DNA from: Daldinia sp. FL1419
Taxonomy: Eukaryota > Ascomycota > Sordariomycetes > Xylariales > Hypoxylaceae
DNA length: 64,000 nt
Reading direction: 5' to 3'
Assembly: GCA_025201765.1 (NCBI GenBank)
Contig: MU623356.1
Coordinates: 297,829-361,828 of the forward strand
Shown: positions 9,693-20,113 of the stretch, in pieces
Position numbering within the stretch: position 1 is the stretch's first letter
How the letters are laid out: the number at the start of each line of letters is the position of its first letter
Translations under genes and position numbers: made by a program
Notes under the pieces: model-generated
What the model saw: the letters and a program-made list of their open reading frames with translations, nothing else
Database searches by the model: none
Told to the model about the DNA's origin: nothing

Positions 9693-10952
9693 TCATGTGC
9701 TAGTTTCCTTCTTCGAGAGCACTTCCTGAACCGCCTTTAGAACCTGCGGTTGAGCAGCAGCGGGAGCAGCGACAACACCCTTGTTACTCGAGAGTGTTCG
9801 TCCGATGCTAAAGTCTAGTCGCTTGCCGTGGATGTCCGTTACGGCACCACCGGCTTCTCGGACGATGAGGTCGCCCGCTGCGTGATCCCAAATCTTCTCT
9901 TGATATGTCGCGCTAACAGGTAATCGCAAGTAGATATCGCCTGCACCTCGCGCAATTGAGGCGTACTTGGCCTGAGAATCCATACGCACGCTAGGGTTGG
10001 TAATACCGAGCAACTTTGCAATTTCGGCCTGGTCACCATGGGATGAGTGGCCGGCCTCCACACTCTCACAGAAGGTCGCTGCAGTGATATCAGTGATTTC
10101 CCTCATAGAAATGCTCTTCTCTCTAGCCAGCTCGCCAGTTGTCAAGGCGCGACTCGTAGCACCCTGACCCAAAACACCAGAGAATAGAACACCTCTTCCC
10201 TCATCTGTCTGGCCAGATTCCATACCTCCCGTCAATGGGGCAGCGTCGTCGATAGGTAGGTTCGGGCAGCCCAAAACGCCAACCTTGACATCGCCGTCCA
10301 CCATTAGGGCTAGGCACACGGCGTATTGGCCGCCGCGCAAGAAACCCTTGGTACCATCGATAGGGTCAATAGCCCATATACGACCCTTGGCACCGCCCTG
10401 GCTATTTCCGTAATCAATCATAGTGAGCATAGCTTCCTCATTATCGATAGCGCCGCCGAGGAGACTTTCGGCTTCGGGGTCGGAGAGCTGGGTGGTAGAA
10501 ACCAGATCCCAGATTGTGTGCCTCAGATTCTCATCCTGGCGCAACTGGGCAGCTTCCTCCTCGGCAACAATTTCGTCGTCGGGGAAGTTGGCCTTTAGAG
10601 CACTGATAATGAGGGCCTGGGCGCCGAAGTCGCCGATTGTTACGGGAGACTTGTCATCTTTGGAAACAGTGCCCTTGGCCTTCTCGTGAAAAACTCGCTT
10701 GGTTAAGATGGAAGCGCGCTGAACAGCCAGCTGGGCTACCTCGAGCTCTTTAACGTATGACGACATATTTTTATTGGATGTGACAGGGCTGAAGATTTGT
10801 TGGCGGGTGCCAGGAGAAAGATGCAGGGACAGCGATGTAAGGCGGGGCAGGGCTCGAGACAGGAAGATAGCCAGTGTCACGATGAAAAGAGAAGACAGAA
10901 TAAGGAACTTGGTAATGTTTATCTTTTTATCTGTACCCTTTCTAGACGGCAT
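9693..10952 (-). CDS. MET22: 3'(2'),5'-bisphosphate nucleotidase (Met22/Hal2 type)
   Basis: Hydrolyses 3'-phosphoadenosine 5'-phosphate (PAP) to AMP in sulfate assimilation; yeast Met22/Hal2 is the Li+/Na+-sensitive enzyme. Single exon, 419 residues from the ATG at 10952. Metal-binding signatures of the inositol monophosphatase superfamily are clear: DDKSPVTIGDFGAQ, EEEA, DPIDGTKGF at about residues 195-203, and WDHAAGDLIVREAGG near the C-terminus. A second ATG at 10766 (residue 63, MSSYVKELEVAQ) matches the usual start of the family. The 62 residues before it contain a hydrophobic helix (FLILSSLFIVTLAIFLS) after a basic N-terminus, which could anchor or target a longer isoform. Both starts are in frame. 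The divergent 890-base region upstream is shared with the Rsm1-like gene. Confidence 0.95.
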   Translation of the reverse strand: MPSRKGTDKKINITKFLILSSLFIVTLAIFLSRALPRLTSLSLHLSPGTRQQIFSPVTSNKNMSSYVKELEVAQLAVQRASILTKRVFHEKAKGTVSKDDKSPVTIGDFGAQALIISALKANFPDDEIVAEEEAAQLRQDENLRHTIWDLVSTTQLSDPEAESLLGGAIDNEEAMLTMIDYGNSQGGAKGRIWAIDPIDGTKGFLRGGQYAVCLALMVDGDVKVGVLGCPNLPIDDAAPLTGGMESGQTDEGRGVLFSGVLGQGATSRALTTGELAREKSISMREITDITAATFCESVEAGHSSHGDQAEIAKLLGITNPSVRMDSQAKYASIARGAGDIYLRLPVSATYQEKIWDHAAGDLIVREAGGAVTDIHGKRLDFSIGRTLSSNKGVVAAPAAAQPQVLKAVQEVLSKKETST

Positions 10953-11846
10953 ATAGCATGATTTATGTAATTTATTTGTAAGTGCAGTAGATAAATTGTA
11001 TAATGAAGATTTTTATGTATATACTTGGATTGCCAGCACAGTGATTTAATGATCGTTGTAGCCCCTCATATTCTTTCCCACTATAAGTGCATGGGTTCTG
11101 TACAATATTTTCAGGGGGGGAGGGAGTACCTACTACCTAAAGAGCTAACATGTAGGTACATCAAGTAGGTACCTAGGTATGTACATACTCAAAGCGATAC
11201 GCGTCAGAATACAGCGTTTCAATCTTCACTAATGTCGGTGCCCGAGACCATTTTTACCGTTTCTCCAACCGCCATCCTATAGCGGCTAGATTCAAGTTTT
11301 GTTCAACACCGATAGCCTCAATTCTAGTTATACCAGCCCTAAAGACGTAGGGGACCTTTAGGTATAGGTTGTTTACCTACCTAGGTAGTTTAGTGGGTAC
11401 ATACGCTATAGGCTGTCGGGTTCCATACCCCGGTCCGTCACCCCTCCGACGACCGTAGCTTAGGTAAAGTAAATTTGTACGGGAATTGGAGAAAGAAAGA
11501 AAAACAACAAAGTTACGTAGTTACCTTTGCTCCATTACCTAACGACTTTTGATACGCATCTGGCCTAGAACTTGGCCATTTAAATTCAAACAAAGTAAAA
11601 ACAATCTATTGGTCGGATTCTTTTACAGGTCTACTTTGATCGAATCGATTTTACAATCCAACGTCGCAAAGTTTAATGGTGTTTCCAAGAGTTGCCAAGG
11701 TAACTTAAGAGGAACTTAGGAGGTTGTTAAAAAGTATTAGCAAAAATCCCTTATAAGCTGAACTTCCAAAGCAAGCTCTAAGATCCTACTTTAATACTTG
11801 ATTACCACCCTACCCAACCCTTATTTATCATTGAGCCGAAGCAACC
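10953..11846. promoter_or_regulatory. Divergent promoter region between MET22 and the Rsm1-like gene
   Basis: About 890 bases between two start codons facing away from each other. It contains two ACCTAGGT palindromes (11171 and 11379), flanked by further TAGGTACC/TACCTA repeats, and CT/GA-rich stretches. No coding signal. Confidence 0.55.
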
Positions 11847-13465
11847 ATGAACGCTACTAAGCGCAAGTTCAATGCCTTATTACAAGGAATCGGCGCGAAG
11901 CCAATACCTCAGTCGCCATCAGCAGAAGCGCAAATTGATACTTCAACTTCACCTACAAATCGACCATCGACTCCTACTCCTGTCCCCGACTCGAATTTAG
12001 CATCAGAGAACGTCCCAACCCCAAATAAAGAGATGCCTTCCGGAAGCGTACCTTCGACCCCCAGCGATCTCTTTAAGCGCCGCCGCGTAGGCGTCTTGGA
12101 AGCCACCCCAGGAAATGAAAAACCGGGCGGGACTATCATTTCAAACGTCGTATTAAAGAAATGGGCGCCGAATGGAAGCGCAGCCTCACCAGCTAAAGGA
12201 ACCAAGACCGAGGCGCCGAAATATTGTCCTGGCGATCGCAACGAACTAATCAGGCGATTGGGTACATTTCAAGAACTGACAGAATGGACACCCAAGCCAG
12301 ATAAAGTCAACGAGATCGAATGGGCCAAGAGAGGCTGGGTATGCCTGGGGAAGGAGCGCGTGGGGTGCGAGTTATGCCACAAAGAGTTGATAGTAAAGAC
12401 AAATAAAAGGGAGGTGGATGGTAAAGAGGTCCCAGTTATTGTTGGCTCAGACATCGAGCAGGGTTTTGTGAAGAGGTTCGTCGAATTGATCGTCGATGCG
12501 CATCAGGAAGATTGCTTATGGAGGAGACGCGGCTGCGATGGTGAGGCCGCCATAATCACTACATGTTAAGGACATTCGTACACTAACTACAGGCAACAGA
12601 TACTTTGCTCAGGTTATCCTTGACGAGTCCTCCAACTGCGCTAGCCTCTCTACGCCAACGATACGACGAACTTTGCGCGCGACAGTCATTCCTCCCATAT
12701 CTCTTCAATCTGCGCTTACCTGCGAATTTGGATCTGCAGGCTGTCAAGTCACAATTGACTCCAACTTTCTTTACCGATCCTCCACCACCAAGCACGAACC
12801 CATCGGCTCCAAATGATGTAGCTCTCGCACTTGCTCTTACCGGTTGGCAGGGCCTTACAAACCCACGTGTTGGCGCGGTACCTAATTCGGCAACTTGTGC
12901 TACGTGCTTGCGTCGCCTAGGATTGTGGATGTTTAAGAGCAAAGAGGTAGATGAGGAAACGAGGCAGATTCTTGTTCCGGCACCTATGGATTACCTTGAT
13001 CCTATCCGCGAGCACCGATTCTTCTGCCCCTGGCGAAATGCTGCGGTTCAACACAACCCCGGCGCTAAGAAGGCGGACAACAAAACCTCTTGGGAAGTCC
13101 TTGCGCAAACGATCAAAAATCACTCTTACCTTCGCGCACAAGCAGAGAAGAGTAACCAACGCAGCAGTTTTTTCCACCGCTCTTCAGCGTCAGTCCCAAC
13201 AACCCCGGTGAAAGGGGGGCACGCAGGAGACACGCGCTCGCCCATGCTAGGATCGGATGACGAAGATGAGGATTTGACCGCCAGAGACGCAAAGGATAAG
13301 GAGAGATGGGCGCGTTTGAGGAAAGTGAAGAACCTATTTGACACCAAGAACGGGAAGAAATTGCGGCGCTCGTTATCCCGGCCGGAGACTGCTACAAGTC
13401 GCCCAACCACTTCGCATTCGAGGCAGGGTAGTGTCCCGCCTGAAACAGAGGGGGGGAATAAATGA
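11847..13465 (+). CDS. C3HC zinc-finger protein, Rsm1/NIPA-like
   Basis: 519 residues from two exons, 11847-12540 and 12600-13465; the 59-base intron (donor GTGAGG, branch CTAAC, acceptor CAACAG) gives the join CDDTLLRLSLTSPP. The family includes S. pombe Rsm1 (linked to mRNA export) and vertebrate NIPA/ZC3HC1. Residues 1-110 are a Pro/Ser/Thr-rich leader with a basic patch (FKRRRVGV) that could be a nuclear signal. The C3HC module is visible as YCPGDRNELIRRLGTF, RGWVCLGKERVGCELCHKEL and the H-x3-C pair HQEDCLWRRRGC. The second module has CATCLRRLGLW and the HRFFCPWR segment. The C-terminus is Ser/Asp-rich and likely disordered. A nuclear role is inferred from the family only. Confidence 0.85.
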
Positions 13466-15513
13466 GGAGGCTCGTCATCCTGGACAGGACTTTATCGAGG
13501 CGTTTGTATTAATGATTGTACTAATGGATTTGGTTTAGTAAATGTTAGTAAAGATACCCAAGCTTCTCGCATCACATCTATCTTATAATGTATTTAGCAG
13601 TAATACCAATTTGCAGCCCCGGTATCATTTCCTCTGGTTGTTGGATATCGCTTCCTTGTATGATCCTTATGTCTATCTCATCAGCAATATAATTCGCTGA
13701 TGTTTTGTTATATCAGTGATCATCTTGCCATACGTATTATCAGGGTTTATTTGACAGCCTTTGTGGTAGACACCCCAGAAATTTGTGTGATAAACGACAC
13801 ATGCATCCAAGTAAATCAGAATATTGATGGGATCCTTTCTATAGATGTTATCTGATTTCTCATCATGGAGTGAAGCGTTTAGGGGCAACAAAGGATAAAA
13901 CAGCCACAGCGGTACCCAAAGGTGAATATACCTTCAAGTACCTCCTACCTACGTGACGAATGTACCTAGGTACATACATAGGTACCTAAGTAAATCATGT
14001 AATATCTAGTCGCTTCCATCATAATGATTTAATAGAGTGGCAGGGTGACTTCCCAAACGATGACTGTTAGGTAATCCAGGAACATGAACTATACGACAAG
14101 TAATTGGATACCATTAAAAAGCACATGTGCAATGTGCACTAGGTTAAAAGCTTAAAAAAAAAAGAAACCGACAAGGTGCGGTTCGTCACGTCGTCAAAAT
14201 AACGTAACATTTTCAACCGCTTCCGATATCCAGATTTCCAAGGGTATGGATCTATACCCTTTTTTTTCCCTTAATTTTACGCACAAATGCCGCTCACTTG
14301 GTATTGCCACTTTGCCAACTTGGACACTTCATAAGTGCAGAAGGAATTAATTCATGTACGAAAACGGAGAGCCAAGTCATGTCGAAATATGGACATGCGA
14401 CCAACGAGGTCACGCCTAATTGACAGTGGTCGGAGTGGGCGTCTGCGGCTTTTGTGCGTAGATGTACGTGGACTAGGATCAACCATGCCGCCATGCCGGG
14501 AAGCGTTTTTAATGCCCCATTCACGAATGGAGTTGTACGATTTGGCTTCGATTAGAAGCCGACTCGGGGTCCTTACCCCTGGGTGGCAATAATCCATCCG
14601 GTGCCGCTAATTCGAATTCTGCCCTAGGCAAATTCCTAGTCCGATCTGATGACCCCCTGACCCCGGAGCAAATCTGCTGTCACTCTTATGGAAGATTCTA
14701 CGCAATGGATGAATCTGTGTGTGTTATGTCACGTCTAATCACTATACTCTCGTCGTAACTTCTTCCATACTATGGCGATTCACGGCATGCCGAGCCTATG
14801 CCTCAGAGCCGGTCTATGCCCCGGCGGCGAAGATCCGGTATGCGCAATTCACCGCCCGGAGTTGCACATACCATACTTGGCCAGAATGACCTATCAGCCC
14901 TTGCCTAACCCATTGTCACTGTGGAGAGGGCTGTTGCGCTGTTTGTGCGTAAGATTGATAAGTTAGATATAACTTACACAACTCTTGCTTAGTTTTCGAG
15001 CGAGTGAATCACTAAGATTACAATATAATCCAGAATACCTCCCGTAATTTGTCATCACAATTTATCGGTTGTTTCGTATATTTGAACTTGGTTAATACCT
15101 TATTCATAATCAGAGTTTCTCGTCTCAGTTTCTATTCAACCAAGGTATTCTCTATAAAGTGAATAACAGAGACGGGCACCTTGTCTGAAGGCTTCTTTTC
15201 GAAATTTTATTCGCCTGTGGAGCCGACTCCTTCTCCTGTTCCTACTGGTACCTATCAACCTACCTACATATACCCCCTTCAGGCTGAATTACACATCACC
15301 CGCGTACCGACGTCCGTACTTCCTATAACGGATCCCTTTTTTAATATATTCCAGCAACCACACACTACAGTTTATCAGTCATCCCAGCTCCCATACGTCT
15401 CTGCCTTGTTGGAACTACTCATATCCAGCAGGACCAAAGGGATCAACGCCCCGTTGCGCAGGTCGCACTCCAAAGTAGTCTTCCGAGCGGCAGACGGCAC
15501 CAGTTATCCAAAA
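13466..15513. other. Intergenic region upstream of the copper ATPase
   Basis: About 2 kb without a supported gene. It holds one ACCTAGGT palindrome (13964), poly-A/T runs near 14150 and 14265, and several short overlapping open frames at 14290-14970 that resemble no family. The frame of the ATPase is open back to 15181 but has no ATG before 15514. Confidence 0.5.
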
Positions 15514-18500
15514 ATGGCTACATCAGATCAAACTGTCACTACAAATTTCTTACTGGCTAATCTACATTGTCCCACGTGCGTATCCTCTATAAAAGATGTC
15601 TTGCAGCATCTTCCTGGTATCCGTTGGGTGTCGCCCAACGTCGTCACCTCGTGGGTCGCAGTCGAGCACGATCCCAAAGCGTCTATAACCGAGATGGCGT
15701 CCAAATTGGAATCTTCAGGGTTTGAGGTTTCTAGTGTAGCCTCAATCAATGGCGAAGAAACTCTAGCGAACTTACTGCATGGAGATCCATCCAACGTGCC
15801 TTGCCCCTCAGCAGCCCCGGCTTCGCCAGATCTCAACCAGCGAAATAGCCCATTAGGTCGAATCTTTAAATTACCAAGCAAATTTGCACATAGCCATACG
15901 TCAGAAAAAGAAAAAGAACATCTAAACAACTGTGAGCTATGTCGAATTAACGGACTTCGCCCTCATACCTCCAACGTCTCATGCTGTGGCGTACTATCAG
16001 AAAAGGTTGATGATCTTTCAAGGGATCAGAAAAGAAACGATGAGAAGTCAATTCAGGGTATCATTACATCGGCCAAATCCCTCGCGGCTGAAGATGATGA
16101 AAAAATCCAGTCGCATAATGAGGGACGCAGATGGAGGGCTTCTATGGCCATTACCGGGATGACATGCGCTACTTGTTCTAACGACATCACCAACCAATTG
16201 AAATCAAAGCAATGGATTACCAAGGTTACGATCAATTTACTTTCAAATAGTGGTGTAGTTGAATATATCGGTACAAAGGAAGACGCCAACCAGCTCGTCG
16301 AGATAATTGAGGATACAGGCAGAGGCGCTGAGCTTGATCAAGTCGTCAACATTGACGGAGAAAACAGGCCAAAGCATCAGAGAACAGTTGAGATCCGCAT
16401 TGATGGATTCTACTGCGATCATTGCGCTGACCGCGCTACGCATAGTCTCAAGGGTTTCCTTCGACATCTTGAAGTCATCTCCAGTCCTAACCGAAAGCGA
16501 CCCATTCTCAAGATTGCCTACACTCCTGTAGTACCCAGCTTCACGATTAGACGAATTCTTGCAGCTATCGAAGCAAGCGACCCAGCATTCAAGGCAACGA
16601 TTTATCATCCGCCCACATTAGAGGAGCGCTCGAAGCGAATACACGCACGCCACCAAAAGCAGCTCTTCCTCCGTGCTATATTTACTACGATTGTCGTTAT
16701 ACCAACATTCATTATTGGCGTAGTGTACATGAGCCTTGTATCCAACTCCGACACATCTAAGATGTATCTCATGGAGCCATGGCGATCCGGGATCAGCCGT
16801 GCGCAGTTGGCCCTTTGTATTATGGCAACACCAGTATACTTTTTCGGCGCTGATATTTTCCACCGGCGTGCGGTAAAGGAGGTCAGTGCGTTATGGAGAC
16901 CACGAAGTCAGACGCCAATCCTCCAGCGATTTTATCGATTCGGTAGCATGAATATGCTTATATCACTGGGAACCACAATCGCATATATCTCGTCAATCAG
17001 CCAAATGATTGCGGCTGCTGTGGATCGCCCAGATATGATCAGCGACGAAAACTTCTACTTCGACTCTGTTGTATTTTTAACATTTTTCTTACTCTGGGGG
17101 CGACTTATTGAAGCATACAGCAAATCTAAGACGGGGGATGCGGTGGAAGCCCTGGGAAAGCTTCGACCAACCACTGCCGTGCTTGTCGAGGACGTTACGG
17201 ATACCAAGGAGACTGAAATGGTGGTTCATACTGATCTGCTAGAGTTCGGTGATCTCGTCCGCATTCCCCATGGAGGCTCACCCCCTTGCGATGGTAGAGT
17301 CGTCCGCGGGGTGGCCGAATTTAACGAAGCTAGTCTGACGGGAGAATCCCGTTTAGTAAGGAAGGTTGCTAACGACAACGTCTTTGCGGGTACTATCAAT
17401 GTCGGCAAGCCAATCTTGATCCAAATTACGGGTAGCGCTGGCCAATCGATGCTCGATCAGATTGTCGACATCGTCCGAGAAGGCCAGACGAAGCGCGCAC
17501 CGATGGAAAAGCTAGCAGATTTATTGACTGCTTACTTCGTCCCATTTGTTACTCTAATTGCCATCCTTACATGGCTTATCTGGTTATCGATCGGCGTATC
17601 TGGTGCGATTCCTGGACATTTCCTCGACGTATCATCAGGAGGATGGGTCGTATTTTCACTTCAGTTCGCCATCGCAGTCTTCGTTGTCGCATGCCCCTGT
17701 GGTCTTGCTCTCGCCGCTCCCACCGCAATATTCGTCGGTGGTGGCCTAGCCGCTAAGCATGGTATACTGGTCAAGGGTGGTGGTGAGGCTTTCGAGAAAG
17801 CTAGCCGGATCGACTGTGTCGTTTTCGATAAGACTGGTACTCTTACAATGGGTGGTGAACCGACGATTACAGATAATATTATATTCCCTGATCGAACGAC
17901 GAGCGAAAAGGAGCGAGAAATATTTCTCGCGGCACTTCGAGCCACGGAGGAGAACAGTACTCATCCTATTGCGAAAGCGATTGTTTCGTTTTGCAACACC
18001 CAAACATCTGAGCGCGTCGAAGTTCCGGACGTTGAGGAGCTACCAGGAAAGGGTCTCAAGGCGACCTACTATGTAGAATCATTGCCCTTCAACATGATCG
18101 TCGGCAACGAAGCGCTTATGCGCGACTTCGCAGTCGATATCACACCCAATGTTGTTACCAGCCTTCAGACGTGGAAATCAGAGGCTAAATCGGTTGCGCT
18201 CATCGCCATAGAAACTCCTGACAAGCCTGATTTATATCAAATTGCGGCGGCCTTCTCAATCTCCGACCCGATCCGACCCGAAGCCCCTGCCGTTCTTCAG
18301 GCCCTAAAGTCAAGAGGCACAGACGTATGGATGCTTTCAGGCGACAACATCATCACAGCTAGAGCCGTCGCCTTGCGCATGGGCATCCCCGAATCCAACG
18401 TCATCGCAGAAGTTCTACCTGCAGAGAAGCACGAAAAGATCAAATGGCTACAGTCTACTCTCAAGGCCCGCAGAGGAAACGTCGAACTCACAGATCGCCG

Positions 18501-18996
18501 CGCGTTCATCGCCATGGTGGGTGACGGTATCAACGACGCGCCAGCCCTGACGACTGCGGACGTGGGCGTGGCCATCGGTTCCGGTGCCGACGTCGCTATT
18601 TCTAGCGCGGACTTCGTGTTGCTGAATAGTAACCTGGAATCTATCGTTACGCTACTTGAGTTGAGCAGAACGGTGTTCCGCCGCATCAAGTTCAATTTCG
18701 GCTGGGCTCTCATATACAATCTCCTCGCTGTGCCCATCGCCGCCGGCTGTCTGTACCCAATCATGTCGAACGGCCAGCACGTGCGACTGTCGCCTGTCTG
18801 GGCTAGTCTGGCAATGGCGCTGAGCAGCATTAGCGTCGTGCTGAGTAGTCTGGCGCTGAGGAGCGGGATACCGTGGATGGGGTTTAGAGCGAAGACTTTT
18901 GCGACTAGGGATAAGAACCCTGAGAATCCAGAGGGATCTGAAGAAAGTGTAGGGAATGGTGAAGAGGCAGCAGATGATGCTAAGGTTGAGAGCTAG
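15514..18996 (+). CDS. Cu(I)-transporting P1B-type ATPase
   Basis: Membrane pump of 1160 residues, no intron, start ATG at 15514 (MATSDQTVTTNF). It exports Cu+ (or Ag+) from the cytosol. Three N-terminal heavy-metal-associated domains carry CxxC-type sites: CPTC at residues 19-22, CATC at 218-221 and CDHC at 301-304. An extra Cys-rich patch (NNCELCRINGL, SCCGV) lies between the first two. The core follows: transmembrane CPC at 727-729, phosphorylation motif DKTGT from 772, an HP motif (STHPIAKAI), MLSGDN, and the hinge GDGINDAP near 1003-1010. The last two helices hold the YN and MxxSS residues of Cu+ transporters (NFGWALIYNLL, MALSSIS). Extra Cys patches of this kind recall the fungal copper-resistance pump CrpA, as opposed to the Golgi Ccc2 type; this subtype call is an inference. 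Confidence 0.95.
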   Translation: MATSDQTVTTNFLLANLHCPTCVSSIKDVLQHLPGIRWVSPNVVTSWVAVEHDPKASITEMASKLESSGFEVSSVASINGEETLANLLHGDPSNVPCPSAAPASPDLNQRNSPLGRIFKLPSKFAHSHTSEKEKEHLNNCELCRINGLRPHTSNVSCCGVLSEKVDDLSRDQKRNDEKSIQGIITSAKSLAAEDDEKIQSHNEGRRWRASMAITGMTCATCSNDITNQLKSKQWITKVTINLLSNSGVVEYIGTKEDANQLVEIIEDTGRGAELDQVVNIDGENRPKHQRTVEIRIDGFYCDHCADRATHSLKGFLRHLEVISSPNRKRPILKIAYTPVVPSFTIRRILAAIEASDPAFKATIYHPPTLEERSKRIHARHQKQLFLRAIFTTIVVIPTFIIGVVYMSLVSNSDTSKMYLMEPWRSGISRAQLALCIMATPVYFFGADIFHRRAVKEVSALWRPRSQTPILQRFYRFGSMNMLISLGTTIAYISSISQMIAAAVDRPDMISDENFYFDSVVFLTFFLLWGRLIEAYSKSKTGDAVEALGKLRPTTAVLVEDVTDTKETEMVVHTDLLEFGDLVRIPHGGSPPCDGRVVRGVAEFNEASLTGESRLVRKVANDNVFAGTINVGKPILIQITGSAGQSMLDQIVDIVREGQTKRAPMEKLADLLTAYFVPFVTLIAILTWLIWLSIGVSGAIPGHFLDVSSGGWVVFSLQFAIAVFVVACPCGLALAAPTAIFVGGGLAAKHGILVKGGGEAFEKASRIDCVVFDKTGTLTMGGEPTITDNIIFPDRTTSEKEREIFLAALRATEENSTHPIAKAIVSFCNTQTSERVEVPDVEELPGKGLKATYYVESLPFNMIVGNEALMRDFAVDITPNVVTSLQTWKSEAKSVALIAIETPDKPDLYQIAAAFSISDPIRPEAPAVLQALKSRGTDVWMLSGDNIITARAVALRMGIPESNVIAEVLPAEKHEKIKWLQSTLKARRGNVELTDRRAFIAMVGDGINDAPALTTADVGVAIGSGADVAISSADFVLLNSNLESIVTLLELSRTVFRRIKFNFGWALIYNLLAVPIAAGCLYPIMSNGQHVRLSPVWASLAMALSSISVVLSSLALRSGIPWMGFRAKTFATRDKNPENPEGSEESVGNGEEAADDAKVES

Positions 18997-20113
18997 GTGT
19001 AGGTGGATAGGTTAAGGGAATTACGGTTTTGGTAGTTTGGCGCTCCGGAATGGTTCGTGGATGAATATTATTGCCCAAGTGTGCATGCATATGAATGGGA
19101 TTCATGAGACAGAAAAGCTAGCGCAGCGTGTTTCGTTACGTCTAAGTCATAGTGAGGATACCGTATGGAATGATATGCTGATTTTGTTTGAGAACTGTAT
19201 GTGGTGTGTTGACCTGTGTTGTGTTATGTGAGAAGGTATGTGATAGGGTTTAAGGCTGATGGTGGTGATGTTGTCGGGTGTGCCTCTGACAGATGAGCTT
19301 GGCTTGTAACGATAGAATTGCTTTTATTGCCTGAACTCTTAAAGTTAATAGGTCTCACTATTACGTATCATAATTAGGCAGACCTTCAAGGTGGTATGAT
19401 GGTTATTGTCTTTAAATACTTTCTAGATAAAATTTCAAAACACCGAAAGAGTGGTGGTCCTCGAACCGTAGGCCCCTCTGAAGACGATATCATCCAAGCC
19501 TCTTTGCCTCCAAGGTACCTAGGTAGTCAATCTTCTAATAAAACCCTTCCGAACATGTGATGCTGTCTCATATATACGCGGTGGCTGCGATATCACTATT
19601 CATAACCATTGATAATTGGGTCGTTTCTTGAGGGGTTACTGCAGTACGACCGCCAGACGGGTAGCATCCATGCGTACCGGTCTGCGAAAAGCAAAAGCAA
19701 AAGCAAAATATAATCCCTCCAAGCAGCTATAGTTCGGTGAATAGTTCCGATGGCAGGCCTTAACCACTGCACCATCCATCCTATCGTATGGGAGCTATCC
19801 AGAGGGATTATATACAATCCGTATTGTTATTAAGGCTTACAAGCTATTGCGTTGTGTGCGAATTATGTTTCAACACTGTACTGAACCATTACCTATGGTA
19901 GGTAAGTCTCTGAGACGCCTGTACAAAGGACTTGTGATTATATTGATCAGTTTATTAGCTCAAATATCCATGCAGCAAGCCATAGTTTAGAGACATGAGA
20001 AAGTCTTATAAATCGTTGAAGATATATTACCATGTAGATAAGTCCCTATTCAACTACTATTTACCTGATCCTATCCGACACTTTTCTTTGATGTCAAGGA
20101 CGACTCTGAGATT
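18997..20113. other. Convergent intergenic region after the copper ATPase
   Basis: About 1.1 kb between two 3' ends. It contains an ACCTAGGT palindrome (19517) and a short GCAAAA repeat near 19685. No gene supported. Confidence 0.5.

Noticed and set aside
15181..15513. 111-codon N-terminal extension of the copper ATPase
   Set aside because: No ATG in the extension and no metal-binding or targeting motif; ATG at 15514 gives the usual family start and length.
19758..19773. A-box-like sequence (minus strand) suggesting a tRNA or SINE
   Set aside because: No B-box within a plausible distance and no tRNA-like fold.
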